A DNA stretch of 6,801 nucleotides from Ruminococcus sp. (GTDB taxonomy: Bacteria; Bacillota; Clostridia; Oscillospirales; Ruminococcaceae), in contig JAIDNR010000075.1 of assembly GCA_029063695.1 (NCBI GenBank), positions 1-6,801 on the forward strand, read 5' to 3'. The notes beneath the pieces were generated by a model. That model did not search any database and was not told where the DNA came from. It saw only the letters and a list, made by a program, of their open reading frames with translations. A program made the translations under genes and the position numbers. Of the stretch, positions 1 through 6,252 are shown piece by piece; position 1 is the stretch's first letter; each line of letters starts with the position of its first letter.

Positions 1-1
1 T

Positions 2-1111
2 CCGAATGACCCTCCTGCCGTCAGATACAACAGATTTAATTCAAGTAATTCTTCTTCTGTTTTTATCTCTCTGCCTCCTAAGGGCGTAACGGCAAAGAAA
101 GCGGAGAAGTTAGCTCAGGAGTATGCTTATGAATTTGAGCGTCACTGTAAGGGTTTTTCTCAGCTTAACGAAAATATGCGTTTTTCGGAGCTTGCTGACT
201 GGTATTTCAAGAATTACGCTCCGATTGAGCTGAAAGCAAGCACCGTTTATACCTACAAAGGACAGTACAAAAACCACATTGAGCCGGTACTCGGCAATGT
301 GAAAGTCAAGGATATTACAACACCCAGACTCACGCAGATAATGCAGTCATATAACCTTAACCCTGCTACTGTACGTAAGGTGTATGTTATCATTCAAAGT
401 ATCTTCCGCAGAGGTGTGGAACAGGGTTTTCTCCGTGAATCGCCCTGTCATAACGTCATTCTCCCGAAAAGAAAAAAGAGCCATAAAAACAAGGCTCTTG
501 ATGAAGATAAACTGAAACGCTTTCTCTCTTTTCTTGACAGCAATCCGTGGGACGAAGATTTCAAGCGTATTATCAAGGTTTTGCTCTATACAGGAATGCG
601 TTCGGGAGAGTGTGTTGGACTTGCGTGGGAAGATGTGGACTTTGACAACAACACAATCTCTATCAATCACACTTTAACTGACATCGGTGGAAAACATGAA
701 CTTACTACTCCTAAAACTGAGAGCAGTATTCGTATTATTGGTATGGGGCAAGAACTGAAAAATATTTTGCTTGAACAGAAATCCTACATCGAAAAACTGA
801 AAAGTGCCCTCGGTAATGATTTTACTCATCCGGAAATGGTATTTGTATCAGCCCTTGGAAACTATCGTGACCGCAACTCTGTCTATCAATCATTGAAACG
901 CTTTACTAGGGGCACGGAATTTGAAGATATGACCCTACATCAGCTCAGACACTGCAACGCTACCATACTTATCAATAGCGGAGTAGACCTGAAAGTGGTT
1001 TCCGAGCATCTTGGTCATTGTGACATTGGTGTGACTGCTGACATTTACGCTGACGTTCTAAGAAGTACAAAGGCGAAAACAGCTGAACAGATTGAATTAA
1101 AGCTCAAATAA
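2..1111 (+). CDS. Tyrosine recombinase (integrase) of an integrative element, 5' end outside the window
   Basis: Site-specific DNA recombinase that would integrate and excise the element it belongs to. The frame is open from base 2, so the gene starts before the window; the ATG at 176 is internal and lacks a Shine-Dalgarno sequence. The 58 codons before it read like the end of an arm-binding N-terminal domain (SLPPKGVTAKKAEKLAQEYA). Numbering from that ATG: a SAM-like core-binding domain spans about residues 1-95 and the catalytic domain about 108-305. The full catalytic set is visible: Arg142 (TGMRSGE), Lys180 (TPKTE), His255 and Arg258 (LHQLRH), His281 (LGH) and nucleophile Tyr291 (IYADV). 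The C-terminus is complete and no frameshift is seen, so the enzyme is probably active. It converges on rpsI, its 3' end about 125 bp from the rpsI stop, as in Tn916-like and other ICE or prophage integrases whose gene lies next to the attachment site. The sequence does not show whether the element is an ICE, phage or other island. Confidence 0.93.
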   Translation, partial: PNDPPAVRYNRFNSSNSSSVFISLPPKGVTAKKAEKLAQEYAYEFERHCKGFSQLNENMRFSELADWYFKNYAPIELKASTVYTYKGQYKNHIEPVLGNVKVKDITTPRLTQIMQSYNLNPATVRKVYVIIQSIFRRGVEQGFLRESPCHNVILPKRKKSHKNKALDEDKLKRFLSFLDSNPWDEDFKRIIKVLLYTGMRSGECVGLAWEDVDFDNNTISINHTLTDIGGKHELTTPKTESSIRIIGMGQELKNILLEQKSYIEKLKSALGNDFTHPEMVFVSALGNYRDRNSVYQSLKRFTRGTEFEDMTLHQLRHCNATILINSGVDLKVVSEHLGHCDIGVTADIYADVLRSTKAKTAEQIELKLK

Positions 1112-1146
1112 AACAAAAACCACTCTGCCATTTCTGACAGAGTGGT
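1111..1146 (-). terminator. Intrinsic terminator for the rplM-rpsI operon, inside the element end
   Basis: A perfect 9-bp stem (ACCACTCTG at 1119-1127 with CAGAGTGGT at 1138-1146) encloses a 10-nt loop. Read on the minus strand it is followed directly by TTTTTGTTTT, a good intrinsic terminator for transcripts leaving rpsI. Read on the plus strand the U-tract comes only after nine other bases, so it would stop the integrase transcript less well. Confidence 0.75.
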
Positions 1147-1163
1147 ATATCCAGTTTTTATTA

Positions 1164-1185
1164 GTTGTCCAAAAGTTGACCAAAT
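1164..1185. repeat. Two tandem 11-bp direct repeats, candidate integrase arm-binding sites
   Basis: GTTGTCCAAAA at 1164-1174 is followed with no gap by GTTGACCAAAT at 1175-1185, matching at 9 of 11 bases. They lie 52 bp after the integrase stop and about 40-60 bp from the rpsI end. Tn916-type integrases bind short direct repeats near the element ends with their N-terminal domain. The role here is inferred from position and repeat length only. Confidence 0.5.
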
Positions 1186-1186
1186 A

Positions 1187-1199
1187 AGATTTGAAATCT
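1187..1199. repeat. Perfect 13-bp palindrome between integrase and rpsI
   Basis: AGATTT, one central G, AAATCT. It begins two bases after the tandem 11-bp repeats. It could bind a dimeric factor such as an excisionase or host protein near the attachment site, or it could be chance in AT-rich DNA. Confidence 0.35.
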
Positions 1200-1221
1200 C
1201 ACAAACAACGTAATATAGCCG

Positions 1222-1251
1222 TTTTTGAGATGATTTCTTATCTTTTTGAGA
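1222..1251. repeat. 9-bp direct repeat flanking the rpsI stop codon, candidate attachment core
   Basis: TTTTTGAGA occurs at 1222-1230 and again at 1243-1251, 21 bp apart (two helical turns). The second copy encodes the rpsI residues before the stop (Phe-Ser-Lys), and the first lies just beyond the stop. An AGAT/ATCT inverted pair (1228-1231, 1240-1243) flanks an 8-bp centre spanning the stop codon. This is the most likely strand-exchange region, but the assignment is inferred. Confidence 0.4.
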
Positions 1252-1639
1252 ACTGTGGAGCACGACGAGCAGCTTTGAGACCGTATTTCTTTCTCTCCTT
1301 CATTCTTGGGTCACGAGTAATGAAACCAGCCTTTTTGAGGACGGGACGAAGTTCTTCATCATATTTGAGAAGTGCACGGGTAAGACCATGACGGATAGCA
1401 CCTGCCTGACCTGTAACACCGCCGCCTGCAACAGTACATACAACATCAAACTTATCAAGATTATCAGTAAGAGAAAGTGGCTGACGAGCAATTAACTTAA
1501 GAGTTTCGAGACCGAAATAGTCATCAATACCTCTGCCATTGATAGTAACATTACCTGAACCGGGATAGATTCTTACTCTTGCTACGGAGTGCTTTCTTCT
1601 GCCTGTTCCGTAGTAATATTTAACTTTTGATTCGTACAT
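1238..1639 (-). CDS. rpsI: 30S ribosomal protein S9
   Basis: Small-subunit protein S9; its C-terminal tail reaches toward the decoding centre near P-site tRNA. The 133-residue product is of normal bacterial length and carries the family landmarks: GTGRRKHSVARVR at 11-23, AGAIRHGLTRALL at 79-91, and the basic C-terminus RDPRMKERKKYG followed by ARRAPQFSKR at the very end. AGGAGGTG (1646-1653) sits 6 nt before the ATG. The gene follows rplM by 17 nt, the usual L13-S9 operon order, and shares its promoter. The C-terminus is fully conserved even though an integrative element abuts the stop codon, so an insertion here has not damaged the protein. Confidence 0.98.
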   Translation of the reverse strand: MYESKVKYYYGTGRRKHSVARVRIYPGSGNVTINGRGIDDYFGLETLKLIARQPLSLTDNLDKFDVVCTVAGGGVTGQAGAIRHGLTRALLKYDEELRPVLKKAGFITRDPRMKERKKYGLKAARRAPQFSKR

Positions 1640-1656
1640 TTAAAGCACCTCCTGAA

Positions 1657-2085
1657 TTAAAGTGTATAAGCAACGGGCTTCTGAGCAGCATTCTTATGCT
1701 CTGCACCCTTATAAGTTCTGAGTCTCTTGAGCTGGGCTCTGCCGAGAGTATTGTTCGGGAGCATACCGTTAACGGCAATCATCATAGCCTTATCAGCTTC
1801 ATTAGCCATCATATCCTTATAGGACTTTGATTTAAGACCGCCAATCCAGCCTGTGTGCCAATAATATTTTTTCTGTTCAAGCTTCTTGCCTGTAAGAACA
1901 GCCTTGTCGCAGTTGATGATAATAACATGGTCTCCGCAGTCTACATGGGGAGTGTAGTCGGGCTTATGCTTGCCTCTGAGGATATGTGCAGCCTTAGCAG
2001 CAACACGTCCGAGAGACTGTCCCTCTGCATCGAGGATATACCATGTACGCTTAACTTCTGCCGGTTTTGCCATTGTAGTTGACAT
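1657..2085 (-). CDS. rplM: 50S ribosomal protein L13
   Basis: Large-subunit protein L13, an early assembly protein that binds 23S rRNA. The product is 142 residues, the normal size. Landmarks are KRTWYILDAEGQSLGRVA (12-29), VDCGDHVIIINCDKAVLTG (48-66), KKYYWHTGWIGG (72-83), and the signature around VNGMLPNNTLGRAQLKRL (105-122) followed by YKGAEH. The frame extends five codons further to an ATG at 2100, but that ATG overlaps the ribosome binding site GGAGG, which is placed for the ATG at 2085. First gene of the rplM-rpsI operon; the promoter lies 45-72 bp upstream of the start. Confidence 0.97.
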   Translation of the reverse strand: MSTTMAKPAEVKRTWYILDAEGQSLGRVAAKAAHILRGKHKPDYTPHVDCGDHVIIINCDKAVLTGKKLEQKKYYWHTGWIGGLKSKSYKDMMANEADKAMMIAVNGMLPNNTLGRAQLKRLRTYKGAEHKNAAQKPVAYTL

Positions 2086-2093
2086 AGAAAATT

Positions 2094-2098
2094 CCTCC
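2094..2098 (-). promoter_or_regulatory. Ribosome binding site that decides the rplM start
   Basis: GGAGG on the minus strand, 8 nt before the ATG at 2085. The alternative upstream ATG (2098-2100) shares its G with this site and so cannot use it. Confidence 0.85.
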
Positions 2099-2129
2099 AT
2101 TTTTTAATTTAAGATTAGCAATGTATTTT

Positions 2130-2157
2130 ATTATACCACAATTTCGGGAAAAGTCAA
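2130..2157 (-). promoter_or_regulatory. Promoter of the rplM-rpsI operon
   Basis: TTGACT (2152-2157), 16-bp spacer, TATAAT (2130-2135), with the extended -10 TG one base upstream of the -10. The start would fall near 2123, leaving a leader of about 38 nt, too short for a structured autoregulatory L13 leader. Upstream on the minus strand, 2160-2225 is almost purely A and G with runs of 7 and 8 A, which fits an UP element expected at a strong ribosomal-protein promoter. Confidence 0.85.
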
Positions 2158-2305
2158 CAGTTTTTTTAACTTTTTTTTAATCTGTATCTTGATTTCTCTT
2201 TGATTCTCTTTATTTTTCTCATTTTCTCTTGTTAACTCGTCGGTCATTTGAAAAAATACACAACGAAAATAAAGCGGATTTTTATTGCATTTTTGTGCAG
2301 TTTAA

Positions 2306-2911
2306 CTAAAAGAAAAGCCATCTGATTACTGCGGTTATCAGAAAGACGACTGTCAGAGCGATTCCTATGTAATAAAAAACGATATTGGCTTTTTTTGATG
2401 CATAGAACCATTTCAGACGTATTTTTTTCTTTGACGGATAGAAAACTTTCACACCCTTTTTATTTGTACAGTCAAGCAAAATATGAGCCATGAAGCCTAT
2501 TGCAAACGGAACAGCAAGCGTTCTGCACATAAGTCCGACAGCCGTACTGTAAAGGACAGTTGCAAGAATGGAATGAGTGAAACTTCTGTGGTCAGCAAAT
2601 GCACCGATAAAATAAAGCACAATAAATCCGACAAGACCTACAAGAGCAAGCATATGATTTGAATTTCTGATTGATTCAATCATTCCACACCTGAAAAAGA
2701 AGTCGATGATAAAGCAGATTCCTGCAATTGTTCCTGCAATAGCTTTTGTGTTAATATCTTTGATATTTTTAATAGAATCAAGGTCAGTATCGGGCATCAT
2801 TCCACCGACAGCACCACCTGCAAGTGCTGAAAGTATTCCGACAGGAGAATCGGGAAATGTAAGAGCAAGAGCAGTAGCCGTTCCCATAAATATATGTGTT
2901 TTTCCCATCAT
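2306..2911 (-). CDS. DUF457/YdjM-family membrane-bound metal-dependent hydrolase-like protein
   Basis: Integral membrane protein of 201 residues in the family annotated as membrane-bound metal-dependent hydrolase (DUF457, E. coli YdjM type); its substrate is unknown. Family motifs: GKTH with His6 near the N-terminus, PDTDLD (Asp41, 43, 45), DHRSFTHS (His108, His113) and AHILLDCTNKKG (His143, Asp147), a set able to bind metal. Hydrophobic segments lie at about 22-38, 56-73, 88-106, 114-130, 132-148 and 177-199, with a basic loop 152-174. The frame stays open to 3052, but a near-consensus promoter (2946-2974) lies in that extension. The likely start is therefore the ATG at 2911 (MMGKTH) with AGGT 9 nt upstream; the ATG at 2908 is also possible. 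No intrinsic terminator was found after the stop, so readthrough toward rplM is possible. Enzyme activity is unproven for most of this family. Confidence 0.87.
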   Translation of the reverse strand: MMGKTHIFMGTATALALTFPDSPVGILSALAGGAVGGMMPDTDLDSIKNIKDINTKAIAGTIAGICFIIDFFFRCGMIESIRNSNHMLALVGLVGFIVLYFIGAFADHRSFTHSILATVLYSTAVGLMCRTLAVPFAIGFMAHILLDCTNKKGVKVFYPSKKKIRLKWFYASKKANIVFYYIGIALTVVFLITAVIRWLFF

Positions 2912-2945
2912 AATAATATTACCTGCTTTCTGTAAGTTTTCTATT

Positions 2946-2974
2946 ATTATATCATATTCGACATTTTTTGTCAA
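2946..2974 (-). promoter_or_regulatory. Promoter of the DUF457 membrane protein gene
   Basis: Perfect TTGACA (2969-2974), 17-bp spacer and perfect TATAAT (2946-2951), with an extended -10 TG one base upstream. Transcription would start near 2939, about 28 nt before the ATG at 2911, which excludes the longer upstream reading frame. Confidence 0.88.
2960..2972. promoter_or_regulatory. Short dyad overlapping the -35 box, possible operator
   Basis: GACA, five T, TGTC: a 4-bp inverted repeat whose right half is part of the -35 hexamer. With flanking bases (TTCGACA against TGTCAAA) it extends to 6 of 7 matches. A repressor bound here would block RNA polymerase, but the dyad is short. Confidence 0.3.
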
Positions 2975-3106
2975 AAAAAACAAAATCTGTCTCTGTATGA
3001 AACAGGTTTCTTTATATTCAACGAGAATATTTTGTCCGTGAACGACGTACAAGCGTATTCACCAAAAAAACAGATTCTGAACTTTTATTTTCTGCATTTC
3101 TGTCAA
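2975..3106. other. Noncoding part of the divergent region between the membrane protein gene and lysC
   Basis: No gene is supported here. Two small dyads are visible: ATATTC/GAATAT (3014-3019 and 3025-3030), followed by a short T-run, and GTGAA/TTCAC about 15 bp apart starting near 3038. Neither is strong enough to call a terminator or an RNA. Confidence 0.4.
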
Positions 3107-3135
3107 TTGATTTTTTTCCGAAACAGGAATATAAT
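3107..3135 (+). promoter_or_regulatory. Promoter of lysC
   Basis: TTGATT (3107-3112), 17-bp spacer, perfect TATAAT (3130-3135). Transcription would start near 3142, leaving a leader of about 45 nt before the ATG at 3187. That is far too short for a lysine riboswitch, so control by RNA leader is unlikely. Confidence 0.8.
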
Positions 3136-3186
3136 AGATATTGATACAAAAATAACAAAATACATTATAAAGGTGGATTCACTTAA

Positions 3187-4521
3187 ATGGGAAATAAAGC
3201 AGTAAAATTCGGCGGAAGTTCTCTTGCCGACGCAAATCAGTTCAGAAAAGTTGCAGATATTATTAAATCGGACGAAAAGCGTAAGTACGTTGTTCCGTCT
3301 GCACCGGGCAAGCGTTTTCCTGACGACATAAAAGTCACGGATATGCTCTATAAGTGCTGTGAACTTGCGGGAAGCGGTGTTGATTTCGATGACGATTTCC
3401 AGCTTATCAGGGACAGATACAACGGAATTATTGCCGATTTGGGTATAGAAATGAGTCTTGATGATGAATTTGATATTATTATAAAAGAACTCAAAGCACG
3501 TCCTGCAAAAGACTATGCCGCAAGCCGTGGCGAGTATCTCAACGGAAAAATTCTTGCAAATTATCTTGGATTTAATTTTGTTGATGCCGCTGATGTAATT
3601 ATATTTGATACAAAAGGTGTACTTCTTCTCAATGAAACAGTAAAAGCAGTCCGCAAAAGACTTAAAGGACTTGAAAATGCAGTCATTCCCGGCTTTTACG
3701 GCAGAACCACTGAGGGTATTATAAAAACTTTTTCAAGAGGCGGTTCAGACGTTACGGGTTCTATTATTGCAAATGCCGTGAATGCTGAAATTTATGAGAA
3801 CTGGACAGATGTTTCGGGATTTCTCGTCGCCGACCCTCGTATTGTTGATAATCCCGATGTTATTGATACAATAACTTATCGTGAACTTCGTGAACTTGCA
3901 TATATGGGTGCATCTGTTCTCCATGAGGACGCTATTTTCCCTGTCCGTTCAGCAGGTATACCAATCAATATACGCAATACAAATAAACCCGAAGATGCAG
4001 GTACTATGATTGTATCAAACGACTATGATTTCAGTAAAGAAAGTCTCGGTCATACAATAACAGGTATCGCAGGCAAAAAGGGTTTCAGTACTATTAACAT
4101 CGAAAAAGCCATGATGAATAATGAAATCGGGTTCGGCATGAAAGTTCTGAATGTTCTCTACAGCAATGGTATTTCATTTGAGCATATGCCGTCGGGTATT
4201 GATACAATGAGCATAACTGTTGACAGTGCAAAACTTGCACCTGTACGTGAAAAAGTCATTGCAGAAATCAGACGTGAAGTAAATCCCGACCATATAGAGA
4301 TTGAGGACGGTATTGCGATTCTCGCTGTTGTCGGCAGACGTATGAAAAATACCCGCGGTACTGTTGCAAGAGTATTTGCTTCCATGGCTCATGCAAGAAT
4401 CAATATCAAGCTTATTGACCAGGGTTCAAGTGAACTCAATGTAATTATCGGTGTAAGTGAAAATGACCTTTCCGAAGCTATACGCCGTATATATGATATG
4501 TTCATTAATTCTGAAAATTAA
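3187..4521 (+). CDS. lysC: Aspartate kinase (aspartokinase)
   Basis: Phosphorylates L-aspartate with ATP to 4-phospho-L-aspartate, the first step toward lysine, diaminopimelate, threonine and methionine; cytosolic. The product has 444 residues, the size of a monofunctional clostridial enzyme, with no fused homoserine dehydrogenase. Kinase-domain motifs: KFGGSSLAD (7-15), SRGE (113-116), PGFYG (168-172), SRGGSDVTG (183-191), WTDVSG (206-211) and ADPR (215-218). Two C-terminal ACT regulatory domains lie at about 292-345 and 376-438, so feedback inhibition by an end-product amino acid is expected, but which one cannot be told. AGGTGG (3171-3176) sits 10 nt before the ATG. It is transcribed alone, with its own promoter and terminator and no pathway genes next to it. 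The symbol is given by function; paralogues are common. Confidence 0.95.
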   Translation: MGNKAVKFGGSSLADANQFRKVADIIKSDEKRKYVVPSAPGKRFPDDIKVTDMLYKCCELAGSGVDFDDDFQLIRDRYNGIIADLGIEMSLDDEFDIIIKELKARPAKDYAASRGEYLNGKILANYLGFNFVDAADVIIFDTKGVLLLNETVKAVRKRLKGLENAVIPGFYGRTTEGIIKTFSRGGSDVTGSIIANAVNAEIYENWTDVSGFLVADPRIVDNPDVIDTITYRELRELAYMGASVLHEDAIFPVRSAGIPINIRNTNKPEDAGTMIVSNDYDFSKESLGHTITGIAGKKGFSTINIEKAMMNNEIGFGMKVLNVLYSNGISFEHMPSGIDTMSITVDSAKLAPVREKVIAEIRREVNPDHIEIEDGIAILAVVGRRMKNTRGTVARVFASMAHARINIKLIDQGSSELNVIIGVSENDLSEAIRRIYDMFINSEN

Positions 4522-4531
4522 TTATAAAAAT

Positions 4532-4580
4532 AATGGTCTGTTTTACCGCTTTGATACGGTTTAACAGACCATTTACTTTA
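4532..4580. terminator. Bidirectional terminator between lysC and the convergent dockerin-protein gene
   Basis: A perfect 11-bp stem, AATGGTCTGTT (4532-4542) with AACAGACCATT (4563-4573), has a further CCG/CGG pairing inside the loop. The plus-strand tail is moderately T-rich (TTTACTTTATTATT). Read on the minus strand the hairpin is followed by ATTTTTATAATT, which suits the end of the protease-dockerin operon. Confidence 0.85.
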
Positions 4581-4602
4581 TTATTGTCCTAAATTTTTTT
4601 TA

Positions 4603-4679
4603 GAATCTGTCCCGAAAAGCAGTTTGTTTTTGACCGTAAAAGAAAGTATGATTTTTTTTACTGCTTCCGGAACAGGTTC
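4603..4679. repeat. Imperfect 20-bp inverted repeat with about 36-bp loop
   Basis: The left arm (4603-4623, starting GAATCTGTCCCG) pairs with the right arm (4660-4679, ending GGAACAGGTTC) over about 18 positions, counting one G-U pair, with two mismatches and one bulged A. It lies just after the stop of the dockerin-protein gene. Neither side has a clean T-tract, so it is not a classical terminator. It could be a 3' mRNA stabiliser or a small fold-back repeat. Only one copy is in the window. Confidence 0.5.
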
Positions 4680-4688
4680 TTATTTGAT

Positions 4689-5591
4689 TTACTGCGGCAT
4701 ACCTGCCTTGATAATTTTGTACTGAATTTCAATAGCGTCTGCTCCTGTAAGACCGTCACCGTCAATATCAGCATTGAAATAGCCCTGTGGTGTGAGTGCA
4801 TACAAATCAGGATTTCCCATATGCTTTACTATTGCCGCCGCATCTGCAATGCTGACCTCGCCATCCTCGTTTGCATCGCTTTCGATGCTGTTAAGAATGT
4901 CAATTGTATCTTCTTGTTTTTCAGCAGAGTCATTACATGATATACGAAGATAATGACCGGTTTCATCTTCTATCTGTTTTACTGCGGTCATATATTCGTC
5001 CATTGTCATTTCACTGATTCCATCAGCACTGAACTGTCCGTATTCATTGATGAATTTCTGTATTCCGTCAATAATATTTTCATTTTTATCAAAAGTGAAA
5101 AAACTATAGCTGATTGGATTTCCACAAAATTTAAAACATGAAACATCATATTTATCATTAATTACATTGAAAAGGTCTTTTGCAATCTTAGATTTTTCAG
5201 CCGTTGGTTCACCCATGAGTACATAATAACTTTTGATATTTGTCTTATCATTAAGCTGACCATTCCAGCTCCATGTTGAATCAGATGAATCAAAAAGCAA
5301 TCTTTCAACTTTAATTGATACATCACTAGGAACTTCAAAGTAAAAATATGCGGGATAATATGAAGCAGTTGCAATCATATCATCATTGTAAAAAGTTCTG
5401 TATCCATATTTATGATAAATGATGTTGCTGAAAATGCCGCTGTCATCAAACTCCTTACAGCCTGGAAGATAATTATTAATTTCGTTTAAAGTTCCCAATG
5501 TAAAAATCGCATAAGAGTTGGTCGCAGAACCTGAAAGCATACAAGATACAGCAACAATGCCTGACAAAGCTTTTTTCGTTAATTTTTTCAT
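4689..5591 (-). CDS. Secreted dockerin-domain protein of unknown function
   Basis: A 300-residue exported protein. Signal peptide 1-28: MKKLTKK, a hydrophobic stretch, likely cleavage after NSYA. Residues 29-235 form a domain I do not recognise, rich in aromatics and acidic residues, with Cys45, Cys152, Cys156 and Cys219. The C-terminus (about 239-300) is a type I dockerin with two calcium-loop repeats: DANEDGEVSIAD (Asp239, Asn241, Asp243, Asp250) and DIDGDGLTGADA (Asp275, 277, 279). Dockerins bind cohesins on scaffoldins or the cell surface, so the N-terminal domain is probably displayed or assembled into a complex. GGAGGT (5598-5603) lies 6 nt before the ATG at 5591; the frame extends to 5630, but only this start has a binding site. 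It is 13 nt downstream of the protease gene, so the two are co-transcribed and probably coupled in translation. The N-terminal domain could be a protease substrate, inhibitor or partner; the sequence does not tell which. Confidence 0.88.
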   Translation of the reverse strand: MKKLTKKALSGIVAVSCMLSGSATNSYAIFTLGTLNEINNYLPGCKEFDDSGIFSNIIYHKYGYRTFYNDDMIATASYYPAYFYFEVPSDVSIKVERLLFDSSDSTWSWNGQLNDKTNIKSYYVLMGEPTAEKSKIAKDLFNVINDKYDVSCFKFCGNPISYSFFTFDKNENIIDGIQKFINEYGQFSADGISEMTMDEYMTAVKQIEDETGHYLRISCNDSAEKQEDTIDILNSIESDANEDGEVSIADAAAIVKHMGNPDLYALTPQGYFNADIDGDGLTGADAIEIQYKIIKAGMPQ

Positions 5592-5604
5592 AAAATTACC
5601 TCCA

Positions 5605-6252
5605 TTAATATTGTAAGTTTGGATTACCATTGAAAAATTTTAGAAGCTCTGCTGTTATTCGTGTTCCTGAATTATAATTTCCGTCTCCACCACTTTTTGT
5701 GTGTATAGCAATTACAGTATAGTATACTTTGTTATTATAAATTTCAGTAAGATATACAGGTCCCCCACTGTTTCCTGATGTTGTATCAACATCATAATAT
5801 AATCTTTTGTCACTGCTATTATATATATGACTATTTCCAGTATACATATTATGCTCACTAACAGAATAATTAACAGGCTTTGTACCATCTCCTGTTACGA
5901 TTTCTCCGGGAAATCCGGTTATAGATACAGCACTTTTCAAATTTTTTATATCTGTCACTGTACCAAGATTGAAGCACATATAATCGCTTAAATCTTCCTT
6001 GACAGTAATTAATGCATAGTCATAATCTGCACTTTCACTACTTGCATAAATTAATGGAACATGATATTCAACAATTGTACTGCTGTTCAATGTTAAGCTT
6101 GGTTTATTATTGTTGTCAAATAAATAAATTGTATTAATTTTTTTGCCATAAACACAATGAGCAGCAGTTGCAATTGTATGTTCATCAACAACAAACCCCG
6201 TGCCACCTGGAGAATCTATTTCTACAACACCGCTTTTTGTCCAGTCAAGCAC
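5605..6252 (-). CDS. Trypsin-like serine protease domain, V8/glutamyl endopeptidase type (5'-frameshifted gene)
   Basis: Chymotrypsin-fold peptidase (S1 family), expected to act outside the cell. Coordinates give the largest part translatable from a standard start codon, a GTG at 6252, which is probably not the real start. Numbering from it: His32 (TAAHC), Asp78 (DYALITV) and Ser162 (GNSGGP) form the catalytic triad; GTGFVV precedes the histidine strand. IAIH with His184 matches the IGIH segment that helps V8-type enzymes bind glutamate at P1, so Glu specificity is plausible. Upstream in the same frame is VIGNDER (Val codon 6271-6273), which resembles the mature N-terminus of glutamyl endopeptidases. 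The frame is open upstream to 6558 without ATG, GTG or TTG. A secreted, processed precursor is therefore implied, but its signal peptide is in another frame. First gene of an operon with the dockerin protein; it carries no dockerin itself. Confidence 0.82.
   Translation of the reverse strand: MLDWTKSGVVEIDSPGGTGFVVDEHTIATAAHCVYGKKINTIYLFDNNNKPSLTLNSSTIVEYHVPLIYASSESADYDYALITVKEDLSDYMCFNLGTVTDIKNLKSAVSITGFPGEIVTGDGTKPVNYSVSEHNMYTGNSHIYNSSDKRLYYDVDTTSGNSGGPVYLTEIYNNKVYYTVIAIHTKSGGDGNYNSGTRITAELLKFFNGNPNLQY

Larger units (their letters stand above)
1..1251. mobile_element. Terminal segment of an integrative element inserted at the 3' end of rpsI
   Basis: Seen: a complete catalytic integrase at the edge, then about 125 bp of repeat-rich noncoding DNA, then the intact end of rpsI. 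Known: 3' ends of conserved housekeeping and ribosomal genes are recurrent attachment sites for tyrosine-integrase elements in Firmicutes, and recombination there rebuilds the gene end. Inferred: the element-chromosome junction lies between about 1222 and 1251. Its exact position cannot be fixed without the other end of the element or an empty site. Everything right of it is chromosomal. Confidence 0.65.

Noticed and set aside
176..178. ATG at 176 as the start of the integrase gene
   Set aside because: The frame is open to base 2, the upstream codons fit the N-terminal domain of such integrases, and no ribosome binding site precedes this ATG.
2098..2100. ATG at 2100 as the rplM start
   Set aside because: It overlaps the GGAGG that serves the ATG at 2085; the shorter product has the normal L13 length.
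2280..2305. TGCA-loop-TGCA hairpin after the DUF457 gene as a terminator
   Set aside because: The stem is only 4 bp and is followed by A-rich, not T-rich, sequence on the transcribed strand.
2912..2980. LexA (SOS) box upstream of the YdjM-like gene, as YdjM is LexA-controlled in E. coli
   Set aside because: No GAAC-4-GTTC type Gram-positive LexA box is present in the promoter region.
3136..3186. Lysine riboswitch upstream of aspartate kinase
   Set aside because: The leader from the predicted start site is only about 45 nt; the lysine riboswitch needs well over 150 nt.
4158..4392. Two overlapping minus-strand open frames of 72-75 codons inside lysC
   Set aside because: They are antisense shadows of a well-conserved coding region, with no binding site or family resemblance.
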